In this document: positions 24,383 to 31,822 of the stretch, one piece after another
How the letters are laid out: each line of letters begins with the position of its first letter
Numbering within the stretch: position 1 is the first letter of the stretch
Assembly: GCA_007571315.1 (NCBI GenBank)
Contig: RKRP01000133.1
Coordinates: forward strand, 1 to 51,414
Source of the DNA: Gammaproteobacteria bacterium
Lineage (GTDB): Bacteria; Pseudomonadota; Gammaproteobacteria; Steroidobacterales; Foliamicaceae
DNA length: 51,414 bases
Direction of reading: 5' to 3'
Translations under genes and position numbers: made by a program
Notes under the pieces: model-generated
Told to the model about the DNA's origin: nothing
The model's database searches: none
The model's input: the letters and a program-made list of their open reading frames with translations, nothing else

Positions 24383-25249
24383 ATGAACACAGCGATTGCC
24401 GCAACCCAGCGCGACCTGATCTTGGCGGGCCCGCTGGGCAGTCTGGACGCGTATATACAGGCGGTGGGCTCGGTGCCTTCCCTCAGCGAAGAAGAAGAGC
24501 GCGAGCTGGCGGTCCGGTTGCGCGAAGAAGGCGACTTGGATGCGGCGCGCCAGTTGGTGCTCGCGCACTTGCGGTTCGTGGTGCATGTCGCCAGCGGCTA
24601 CCAGGGCTACGGCCTGCCCATGGCCGATCTGATTCAGGAAGGCAACGTGGGCCTGATGAAGGCCGTAAAGCGTTTCGACCCGTCCGTGGGCGTGCGCCTG
24701 GTTACCTTCGCCGTGCACTGGATCCGGGCCGAAATTCACGAATTCGTCCTGCGCAACTGGCGGCTGGTGAAGGTGGCTACAACCAAGGCCCAGCGCAAAC
24801 TGTTCTTCAACCTGCGCAAGCTCAAGAAGAGGCTGGGATGGATGTCGCCCGGCGAGCAGGAGGTTGTGGCGGACTATCTTGGCGTCAAGCCCCAGGAAGT
24901 GGCGGAAATGGAAATGCGTCTGGCCGGCCAGGACATCGCTTTCGACCCGCCGGAAGCCAGCGGCGACGAAGAGACGTTCTCGCCTTCGCAGTACCTGCCG
25001 AGTTCGGAAGCGGACCCCGCTGCCGAGCTGGAGGAAGCCGATGCCATGGAGCGCGCCAGCGAACAGTTGGCGGAGGCCCTGGAAAGCTTGGACGAGCGTT
25101 CCCGCGACATCATCACTGCCCGCCGCCTCACGGAAAAGAAAACAACGCTGCAAGAACTGGCCAACCGCTACAGCGTATCCCCCGAAAGAATCCGCCAAAT
25201 TGAAAACCTGGCCCTAAAACAACTGCGCGCCGCCATCACCGCCCCGTAG
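24383..25249 (+). CDS. rpoH: RNA polymerase heat-shock sigma factor sigma-32
   Basis: RpoH directs RNA polymerase to heat-shock promoters. Region 2 is very close to E. coli: [40 protein letters not shown] and [19 protein letters not shown]. The RpoH box [13 protein letters not shown], which sets this sigma apart from housekeeping factors, follows. Region 4 ends with [18 protein letters not shown] prefer the ATG at 24383, which has AAGGA four bases upstream; the ATG at 24368 has no such site. The gene stands alone between a TonB receptor and the second restriction-modification island. Confidence 0.96.
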   Translation: MNTAIAATQRDLILAGPLGSLDAYIQAVGSVPSLSEEEERELAVRLREEGDLDAARQLVLAHLRFVVHVASGYQGYGLPMADLIQEGNVGLMKAVKRFDPSVGVRLVTFAVHWIRAEIHEFVLRNWRLVKVATTKAQRKLFFNLRKLKKRLGWMSPGEQEVVADYLGVKPQEVAEMEMRLAGQDIAFDPPEASGDEETFSPSQYLPSSEADPAAELEEADAMERASEQLAEALESLDERSRDIITARRLTEKKTTLQELANRYSVSPERIRQIENLALKQLRAAITAP

Positions 25250-25365
25250 GAAAGTTCCGAACAGGCCCCCAATGGCGCGAGATGCCGTCATTTGCCATTT
25301 CGGCCAAGACAAAGCCCCCAGAGTCATCAAACTTCTACTTTAGATACGGTCTGCCCGCCACGGCA

Positions 25366-26307
25366 TCACCGCGCCCAAGCATGGTGAATGATTGCTCTGG
25401 CAAGTTTCCAATCCAAGCGTCGGCGATACATCCCGTCTTGTCTGATGCCTTTGTAGCAAGTCATAAGCACATCCCGCGTCTGTTTGCGAAAGTTGTTCAG
25501 ATAACGATTCCATGATGCAATTCTTACAGGACCTTCCACTGACAACTTCGTGATGTGCCTTCCTGTCTTCTTGACCTGATACGCAGCCAACTCTTCTACA
25601 TCACAAAATCGGATAGACGCTGTTCTAGTGTTGTCCAGGGCGATCAGTCCAACATTGCCATTCGGGTCGTTGAACTTGACTTGGGGGCCGTCAGGTTTCG
25701 GTACGGGGCGCATAGCTTCCAACTCAGATAACTTGCCAATTTCTGCAGCGCCAAACCACAATTGTGTATCAGTAGTGCTTGTTGGGGAGAATAGGGCCAA
25801 CCCCACAGGATGCCCTGTGTCGCTAAAAATGTTTGGGGATAGGGATATAAAGTCTGTCAACCGTCCTCGGAAATCCGATGTGCAAATGAATGACTCTGGC
25901 ACGAGAGCGGCCAGCCATTCACAGTGGCTCAAGCATTTTTCCAACGCAAATTTATAGAGATCATCATGCGGCGTTTCCGGGAAATTCATTCCTCGAAAGG
26001 TTGCACTGTTACGCGCTAGCCACGGCGGGTTTGTGACGCATACTTTGTATCCGCTTGGGAATGAAGTTAACGTGTCTCGCCTATCAACACGGTGGTCGGC
26101 GGGACAAATGTCGTAGGACTTAAAGCGTGTGCACAGCTCCATGTTCTCCAGGTGAACAATTAAGCTGTTTGCCCCCGCGAATGGTTCAAGAATAGTGGCA
26201 GCCTTGATTTCGCACTCCCGCGCCCACATGAGGAAAGCGGGGTGGTGAAAGGGGTTGCCGGTTGTGAAGAACTGTCCGTTTCTTCTCTTTTGTTCTTTCT
26301 GACTCAA
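25366..26307 (-). CDS. DNA adenine methyltransferase (NPPW type), accessory to the second restriction-modification island
   Basis: The 313-residue product has GQFFTTGNPF near the N-terminus, SAM motif I ILEPFAGANSLI (39-50) and catalytic motif IV TNPPW (92-96) in the gamma order used by N6-adenine enzymes. GC content is much lower than in the neighbouring rpoH gene, as in the two genes beyond it. It is separated by 150 bp from the larger methyltransferase at 26458-27933 and has the same orientation. It may modify the second strand of an asymmetric site or be an independent modification enzyme; the sequence does not tell which. Confidence 0.82.
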   Translation of the reverse strand: MSQKEQKRRNGQFFTTGNPFHHPAFLMWARECEIKAATILEPFAGANSLIVHLENMELCTRFKSYDICPADHRVDRRDTLTSFPSGYKVCVTNPPWLARNSATFRGMNFPETPHDDLYKFALEKCLSHCEWLAALVPESFICTSDFRGRLTDFISLSPNIFSDTGHPVGLALFSPTSTTDTQLWFGAAEIGKLSELEAMRPVPKPDGPQVKFNDPNGNVGLIALDNTRTASIRFCDVEELAAYQVKKTGRHITKLSVEGPVRIASWNRYLNNFRKQTRDVLMTCYKGIRQDGMYRRRLDWKLARAIIHHAWAR

Positions 26308-26457
26308 GCCCGCCCCCTGAATCCGTCCGTTACGAAAAGTTCCCTGCTCCGTTTGCGCATGCTAGCCGACAAAGCCATGAAGCGCATTGATGATACACCC
26401 TAGTCTGAATTAGCAGGTCGCCCCCCGCACTTACTCGCAGCACAGGTGAGTCCGGGG

Positions 26458-27933
26458 TTACAAGGCAAGTTCCGGCTGTCGTGTTTTCAGGCGCTTCGGT
26501 TCGATGGTTCCGTAGCGCTCTTCTGCCAGCAATCCGATATCCAGGCTGGCCAGCAGACTAGCGGTTATTGGCCTCTTGGCATCCCAGAAAATAAATGACC
26601 GGAAGAATCCTCTGGCTGTTTCAGAGTTCAGCAAATCCTTCAGGTATTCTGCTTCGCCTTCATTCTCGCAAGGCAGAAAATAGCAAGTGTCGTCAAGCAC
26701 TACCGGCCTGCCATTCACGGGAGCTACCGTCCGAAATTCGAGATGCTTGTAGAACCCCGAAATGGCGACCTTCCACGGAGCGAAACTGTAATTTCCCACT
26801 CCGAAGACGGAATAGCGGGGCCGATTGCGGTAAATCGCGCTTGATCGAGCGTCGAGCGCATCGGAATGGGACTCAAGGTAGCGCCAGGTAAGAGGCGCTT
26901 TGCGGGCGATTCGCGCGGTGTCTTCGCCTATGGCGGTTTGCGTTACGAGCATATAGCGGGACGGCGCGCTGCCTTTCGAGAGATCGGAACTCTTAAGCAT
27001 CGGGAATAGAAATGTTTCCTCCAGCTTGACGGTTTCGCCGAGTCCGTTTCTGTACAAGCCAGGCTTGGCCGCCGGGCGCAACTCCATGACGCGCGAACAA
27101 TCGTGTTTGATCCCGGAACGCCATTTGAGTGGGGACGTTCCGCACAGGCGCTCATAGGCGCCTAGCGAATCCACATCGGCGACCAAACGGTCGTTGCGCA
27201 AGCCAAATGTCGTGTCCGGTTGAGATGACTTGAGCGTGGCAAAGGCATCGCACTCCCGGGAATGAGCGCCCGGTTTCAGGACGGTAACCAGCAGGCAGGC
27301 ATCTGCCGAAGCGCCGAAGTGGTCCAATGCGCTGATGCCATAGGCTGAGGATTTCTCGACCTGGAGATTGTTCTTCCAAGCATGACGCAACACTTTTCTG
27401 GCCACGGTTGTCTTGCATAGCATCGCCAACACTGCGGCGCGGCCCGAAAGCCATTCCAAAAGGCGAGTCAGCATCCATTCCGAAATGTCGAAGTTGCTCT
27501 TTCCGGTAATCGCATCAAGACCGTTGAAACGCTGGAAATTCGATTTGGATGGCAGATTTGAGCCGTTGAAGGAGCCCAATGCGGAATTGGTCACCCAAGG
27601 CGGATTGCCTATTGCCAGTATGGGTTCGCTAAGCTCTTTCAATGTCTTCGGCCAATTCTCCGCAAAGAAGTTTGCTTGGCGGACTTTCGCCCGCTTTGCC
27701 TGACTTCGGGCGGCTTCGACATGCTTGGGGTTAATGTCGAATCCAAGGAACAAATCGCAGTTGGGAAAGGCGGCTTCCGATGCTTGGAGGAAGGCACCGG
27801 TGCCGCATGTGGGTTCGACGACCGCGGCGGGCGATATTTTCAGCCGAACAAGAAGATCGCATACTTGGCTGGCAAGTATCGCTGGCGTCTGAAAATCGCC
27901 AAGTTCCGTCTTTTCTCTGGTCTTTATGCCCAT
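26458..27933 (-). CDS. Type II N6-adenine DNA methyltransferase (gamma class)
   Basis: The start at 27933 places TELGDFQTP at residue 10, the usual N-terminal motif of gamma-class adenine methyltransferases. Motif I is VVEPTCGTGAFL (38-49) and motif IV IGNPPWVTN (108-116). The C-terminal half would be the target-recognition region. An upstream ATG (28017) would force an 80-bp overlap with the nuclease gene and adds no family sequence. The ATG is four bases after the nuclease stop, so nuclease and methyltransferase are probably translated from one mRNA. At 491 residues it is a full-length enzyme with low GC. Confidence 0.88.
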   Translation of the reverse strand: MGIKTREKTELGDFQTPAILASQVCDLLVRLKISPAAVVEPTCGTGAFLQASEAAFPNCDLFLGFDINPKHVEAARSQAKRAKVRQANFFAENWPKTLKELSEPILAIGNPPWVTNSALGSFNGSNLPSKSNFQRFNGLDAITGKSNFDISEWMLTRLLEWLSGRAAVLAMLCKTTVARKVLRHAWKNNLQVEKSSAYGISALDHFGASADACLLVTVLKPGAHSRECDAFATLKSSQPDTTFGLRNDRLVADVDSLGAYERLCGTSPLKWRSGIKHDCSRVMELRPAAKPGLYRNGLGETVKLEETFLFPMLKSSDLSKGSAPSRYMLVTQTAIGEDTARIARKAPLTWRYLESHSDALDARSSAIYRNRPRYSVFGVGNYSFAPWKVAISGFYKHLEFRTVAPVNGRPVVLDDTCYFLPCENEGEAEYLKDLLNSETARGFFRSFIFWDAKRPITASLLASLDIGLLAEERYGTIEPKRLKTRQPELAL

Positions 27934-27937
27934 CCAA

Positions 27938-28591
27938 TCAAGCAATCCTTTGGATACCTCCAACCTTACCCGCCTCTTCGATTGCCCGCTTGTATTGCAG
28001 GCGCCATTGAAGTGCATTGGAAATCGTCAAATACCCTATTTGGGGAGGATTTCGCAGAAGTTCTTCAGCCAGTTCGAGCGCTTCCGTCTCATCGATCGGC
28101 AAGTTGCGGTCGTTCATGAAAGCCATGAGATCTTCGGCGTTGCCATCCCGTGAAATGATTTCTCGAATTCCTTGAGTGGTTTGGTAGTCTGCGGTTCGCG
28201 CCTCCTCAACATAAATGACATGAAGAATGTCCAGTCTCGCGGTTTGAAGTTCTTTGTTATCTGATTTTGAGTAAACAAATACAAGCAGTGAATACCCGAG
28301 TCCGCATACTTTCTGACGCGCGGACCTGAAGGGTGATGACGATTGCGGCTGCTTGATGCTTGTTACCTTCATGTCCACATTTAGATCCGGAAAATCGATC
28401 CCTTTCGCTGAACTGCCAATTTCGCACACGTACTTTTCATTGAGAAGGCGTTTGAATTTGTGCTCCAGATAGGTGCCCACGGCCTTGCCATCAGTAACGC
28501 CATAAAGATTCGGTTCGTCGTGGACGGATTCCGAGGTTGAAAATTTCGTCGCCTCGGATAAGAGAAATGTGATATTGAGCCTCGGTTTCAT
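27938..28591 (-). CDS. Probable type II restriction endonuclease
   Basis: The 217-residue protein contains SAKGIDFPDLNVDMKVTS (61-78), with Pro68-Asp69 followed by Asp73-x-Lys75, a compact PD-(D/E)XK nuclease signature. The sequence before it (GTYLEHKFKRLLNEKY) is the kind of helix that precedes such cores. It lies directly upstream of, and is spaced four bases from, the gamma-class methyltransferase, which strongly supports its role as the cognate nuclease. The recognition site is not deducible. An inverted repeat lies 32-49 bp upstream of its start and may control it. Confidence 0.72.
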   Translation of the reverse strand: MKPRLNITFLLSEATKFSTSESVHDEPNLYGVTDGKAVGTYLEHKFKRLLNEKYVCEIGSSAKGIDFPDLNVDMKVTSIKQPQSSSPFRSARQKVCGLGYSLLVFVYSKSDNKELQTARLDILHVIYVEEARTADYQTTQGIREIISRDGNAEDLMAFMNDRNLPIDETEALELAEELLRNPPQIGYLTISNALQWRLQYKRAIEEAGKVGGIQRIA

Positions 28592-28622
28592 ATTGTTGTA
28601 GATTTCACCCCAAAGTTGCGAC

Positions 28623-28640
28623 TGCTTTCAAGTGAAAGCA
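28623..28640. promoter_or_regulatory. Inverted repeat upstream of the restriction endonuclease gene
   Basis: TGCTTTCA and TGAAAGCA are separated by two bases, 32-49 bp before the nuclease start. The perfect 8-bp arms make it a candidate operator. No controller (C) protein gene is seen in the island. Confidence 0.4.
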
Positions 28641-28811
28641 TTAATACTGCCCATGCCCGCTCTTGAATCGCCCTCACTACACGGCGTAATCTGAAACTGG
28701 ACACTTCTATTTGTCCGCAACATGCAGGGGCACACGCATTACCGGACAGCTATTTTTGCGTCATAATGTTCGGCTGGGCATCTTAATGAATTCTGGAAAC
28801 CGGGAGGCAGG

Positions 28812-29393
28812 ATGAACTGGAGAGTGGCGGCGGCGCTGGCAGCAGCTTCCGCGTGGCTCGGGGTTGCCGGGTGTGCGAAGACGCAGGTTTCCTGCGATGA
28901 CTGGAACACGACAGCATTTTTCGCGGGTGCGTCCATTGCCGAAGTGTCACGCTGCTCAGCAGCCGACGCCGACCAGAATGCGCGGGATGAATACGGACGG
29001 ACACTCCTGCACTGGGCGGCACTCCTTCACCAGGACCCCGCGGTCATTGTGGCTCTGGTTGACGCGGGCGCTGATCCGAACGGGCGGGATGAACGCGGAT
29101 GGACCCCTCTGCACTCGGCAGTGGCTGATAACGATATCCTCGCGGTCATTGCGGCACTGATGAGCAAGGCCAGGGCCGATTTGAACACGCGGGACGAAGA
29201 GGGCGTAGCCCTCCCGCGCGCGGCTGCGGCCCATAGCGGGATGACCGACTTCATTGCGGCACTGAGCAAGGCCAGGGCCGATTTGAACACGCAGGATGAC
29301 AAGGGAGCGATACCCCTGCGCGCGGCGGCTAATGGCTACGGGGACGGCGCGAAAGTGTATTCCACTCGCGATACCCCTGCGCGCGGCGGCTAA
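28812..29393 (+). CDS. Ankyrin-repeat lipoprotein, N-terminal part (frame interrupted)
   Basis: The product begins with a lipoprotein signal (lipobox GVAGC, Cys21 region) and continues into ankyrin repeats, for example NARDEYGRTLLHWAALLHQDPAVI and GADPNGRDERGWTPLHSAV. Its reading frame leaves the ankyrin register at about 29335 within a 61-bp segment bounded by two 28-bp direct repeats, and stops at 29393. The remaining repeats are encoded in another frame up to 30102. Removing 61 bp by recombination between the direct repeats would give a single 409-residue lipoprotein. Ankyrin domains mediate protein contacts; a surface-exposed one could be an effector or adhesin, but that is inference. Confidence 0.75.
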   Translation: MNWRVAAALAAASAWLGVAGCAKTQVSCDDWNTTAFFAGASIAEVSRCSAADADQNARDEYGRTLLHWAALLHQDPAVIVALVDAGADPNGRDERGWTPLHSAVADNDILAVIAALMSKARADLNTRDEEGVALPRAAAAHSGMTDFIAALSKARADLNTQDDKGAIPLRAAANGYGDGAKVYSTRDTPARGG

Positions 29394-30102
29394 TGACCAG
29401 CTTCCCGCGGTCATCGAGGCGCTGATTGATGCGGGCGCTGATCCGAACGTGCGGGAGCGATCTGGAATTACCCCTCTGGCCATTGCTTTATTGAGTAAAC
29501 GGGAACCTGCGGTCATCGAGGCGCTGACCAACGCTGGTGCTGATCCGAACGCGAGGGATAAAAGCGGACTCGGATGGACCCCTCTGCACTATGCGGTCTT
29601 CCTTAATGAGGATGCCTTGGTTACCGCGGCACTAATCGACTCTGGCGCTGATCCGAACGCGCGAAGTAGATCTGGAACTACCCCTCTGCACCTGGCGGCG
29701 CTCCTGGCGGAGGATCCCCTGGTAGTGGCGACGCTAATCGATGCGGGCGCTGATCCGAACGCGCAAGCCAAAGCAGGGTTGACTCCCCTGCACTGGGCGG
29801 CGGGTTTTATTGGGTACCCCGCGGTTATCGCGGCGCTGGTTGACTCCGGCGCCGACCCGAGTGCGCGGGATGATGACGGATGGACGCCCTTGCACTGGGC
29901 GGCGGGTTATATTGAGCACCCTGCGGTCATCGCGGCGCTGGTTGATGCTGGCGCTGATCCGAACGCGCTGTCTGACGACGGATTGACTCCCCTGCACGTG
30001 GCTACTGCCAATGGCGAGGCGAGGCGCGTAATGGCAGCGTTAATGTTCGTCGGCGCTGATATGGAAGCACGGCCCCCGATGGCCCCACTCCTTGAGAATT
30101 AA
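29296..30102 (+). CDS. Ankyrin-repeat protein, C-terminal part of the interrupted lipoprotein gene
   Basis: From about 29371 this frame encodes seven or so regular ankyrin units with the repeated pattern GADPNARxxxGxTPLHxAA and PAVIxALxDAGADPN. The first two dozen codons before the second direct repeat are not ankyrin-like and are probably not a real start. No signal peptide is present, so on its own the product would be cytoplasmic or not made. Internal units are very similar to each other, making further recombination likely. It is best read as the downstream part of the gene beginning at 28812. Confidence 0.7.
   Translation: MTRERYPCARRLMATGTARKCIPLAIPLRAAANDQLPAVIEALIDAGADPNVRERSGITPLAIALLSKREPAVIEALTNAGADPNARDKSGLGWTPLHYAVFLNEDALVTAALIDSGADPNARSRSGTTPLHLAALLAEDPLVVATLIDAGADPNAQAKAGLTPLHWAAGFIGYPAVIAALVDSGADPSARDDDGWTPLHWAAGYIEHPAVIAALVDAGADPNALSDDGLTPLHVATANGEARRVMAALMFVGADMEARPPMAPLLEN
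29307..29334 (+). repeat. 28-bp direct repeat, first copy, in the ankyrin gene
   Basis: An exact 28-bp sequence starting GCGATACCCC and ending GGCTAATG; the second copy begins 61 bp later. Both copies are in the same ankyrin reading register (IPLRAAAN). Confidence 0.9.
29368..29395 (+). repeat. 28-bp direct repeat, second copy, in the ankyrin gene
   Basis: Identical to 29307-29334. The 61-bp repeat-to-repeat distance is not a multiple of three, which is why the downstream ankyrin repeats are out of frame with the lipoprotein signal. Confidence 0.9.
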
Positions 30103-30250
30103 TTCGGATAATGCCGCTTTTCACGGAGCCGGATGCGTTCTGCCATCTCAACGCTGCGCGCTTCGAATATCGTGCCGCCATCTTGCATTTCGCAGGGGCG
30201 GTGATTCAGACTTGCGGGCACAATTGCCGCAAGGCTTGGGAGATATAGAC

Positions 30251-31426
30251 ATGATCCGCAGTTTTATTTCATCTGCTTGCCGGAGCGCTCTCGGCGCGCT
30301 GCCGATACTGATTCTGGCGGGATTCGCCGTCTTTCTGGGCGCGCCGAACACGGAAGCGCAGCCGGCTGGCGGGCAGCGGTCGGACCCGCCTGTGCCGGAT
30401 GAAATCGTGTGGCGCAACGACGAGATGCTGCCGTACTACGAAATACCGAACATCCCTGTTTCCGCCGAGGCCTACTTTGCTCCGGACAGCTATCACATGA
30501 TTGCCCAGACCCGCGACAAGGATGCCGTCCAAGGCGAGAACGGCAGGCACGGCAATCTCACCTACACCTACACCATTGAAGGCACCGAGCTGACCCGCAT
30601 CAACGACAAGGGCCAGGATGCCTGCTCGTATTTCTTTCCCGACCAGAAGCGCGTTATTTTCACTTCCACCCGGGACAACCTGCATCTGCCGGTGGGGAAC
30701 TGGTCGGACGAGGACGAGTATCCCATGGGCGCCGAGCTCTATATCGCCAATATCGATGGCAGCGACCGTCGGCGGCTTACCCACAACGAGCACTACGAGG
30801 CTGAAGTGGTCGTGTCGCCCACCGGCGAATGGATCGCTTTTGGACGCAACATCGACGGACGGCAGGACTTGTGGCGCATACGCCCCGACGGCACCGACGA
30901 ACAGCGTATAACAGACACCGGCGATTGGCAGGAAGGCTCTCCATATTTCATGCCCGACGGAGAGAATCTGCTGTTCCGCTCCTGGCGCGACTCGGAGTTC
31001 AAGAAGATCAGGCCCACGCCCATGACGGTGATGACAATCAACATCGACGGCTCCAACTGGCGCCGCTACACCTTTGACAACGATATGAACTGGGCGCCCA
31101 ATCCGGCCCCCAACGGACGGCACTACGTGTTTGTGCGCATTTCCGAAATGACCGGCCGGCTCGGCAACTGGGACCTGTACCTCGGCGATCTTGCAGGCGG
31201 CGAGCCTGTTCGCCTTACCACCTTCGAGGGTTTTGACGGCCTTCCGGGCATGGCGCCCAACGGCAAACTGCTGGCCTGGGCGCGAGCCAAGGGCGGGAGC
31301 TTCATGGCCGGCATACGCACGCACATCATGGACGTGTCTTCGCTGAACCTCGGCCCCGAGCACTATGAACCGCTGAATCCCGAATGGGGCGAAGCCATGT
31401 TCGACGACCCGCCAGCGCCGCAGTAA
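30251..31426 (+). CDS. Exported PD40/TolB-type beta-propeller protein
   Basis: From the ATG at 30251 a signal peptide (to about residue 39) leads a chain of WD40-like PD40 repeats with phrases such as YIANIDGSDRRRLTHN, VSPTGEWIAFGRNIDGRQDLW and SPYFMPDGENLLFRSW, as in TolB and related periplasmic propellers. The 391 residues would give about six blades. There is no peptidase domain, so it is probably a binding or scaffolding protein; no pal or tolQRA genes are nearby, and it is not TolB itself. Hairpin elements C and D follow in its 3' region. Confidence 0.78.
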   Translation: MIRSFISSACRSALGALPILILAGFAVFLGAPNTEAQPAGGQRSDPPVPDEIVWRNDEMLPYYEIPNIPVSAEAYFAPDSYHMIAQTRDKDAVQGENGRHGNLTYTYTIEGTELTRINDKGQDACSYFFPDQKRVIFTSTRDNLHLPVGNWSDEDEYPMGAELYIANIDGSDRRRLTHNEHYEAEVVVSPTGEWIAFGRNIDGRQDLWRIRPDGTDEQRITDTGDWQEGSPYFMPDGENLLFRSWRDSEFKKIRPTPMTVMTINIDGSNWRRYTFDNDMNWAPNPAPNGRHYVFVRISEMTGRLGNWDLYLGDLAGGEPVRLTTFEGFDGLPGMAPNGKLLAWARAKGGSFMAGIRTHIMDVSSLNLGPEHYEPLNPEWGEAMFDDPPAPQ

Positions 31427-31466
31427 CTCACCCAAACTTAGGGACTCGCACTGCTGCTTGGCAGCC

Positions 31467-31573
31467 GCCCCTCCCTTCCGGGAGTGTTGGAGTGCGCGCC
31501 AATAGCTTGGCGCGCACGAATGGCGGAACCAAGCTCCATGGATGTATTCATGCGTCTCCCGCAAGGAGGGAGC
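31467..31573 (+). repeat. Large intergenic hairpin element, copy C (family 2, imperfect arms)
   Basis: Outer arms of about 18 nt (31467-31484 and 31556-31573; 14 of 18 positions pair) enclose a loop containing a perfect 11-bp inner hairpin (31492-31502 with 31507-31517). The loop then has GGCGGAACCAAGCTCC and ATGGATG, ending in TGCGTC. It lies 40 bp after the propeller gene stop codon. The 3' loop segment is shared with copy D and, more loosely, with copies A and B. Confidence 0.75.
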
Positions 31574-31621
31574 AAACCGAAAGGCGGGAAAGCGCAACCT
31601 AGTGAAATATCTGCTGCCTGA

Positions 31622-31726
31622 GCCTATCTTTGTCCCTCCCTTCCGGGAGTGTTGGAGCCAGGACGGCGGAACCAAGCTCCATGGATGGATTTATGCGTCT
31701 CCCGGAAGGGAGGGACAAAGATAGGC
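31622..31726 (+). repeat. Large intergenic hairpin element, copy D (family 2, perfect arms)
   Basis: Arms of 28 nt (31622-31649 and 31699-31726) are perfect inverted repeats around a 49-nt loop that begins TGTTGGAG and ends ATTTATGCGT, with GGCGGAACCAAGCTCC in the middle. It follows copy C by about 50 bp in the same orientation. The 396-bp space between the propeller and symporter genes holds these two elements and no gene that I can support. Confidence 0.85.
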
Positions 31727-31822
31727 GGAATCAACGCGCCTTTAAGGTTTTTAAGAAAACCGGTACGGCATGCGCGCTGATGCGCTCGTATATCATCCCG
31801 GCGGAGACAAGGGGGCGCCGCC

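Noticed and set aside
27957-28017. Upstream start for the gamma-class methyltransferase
   Set aside because: It would overlap the nuclease gene by 80 bp, while the ATG at 27933 begins just before the family N-terminal motif.
31427-31822. 396-bp gap considered as holding a small gene
   Set aside because: Open frames there are created by the inverted repeats C and D and lack start signals.
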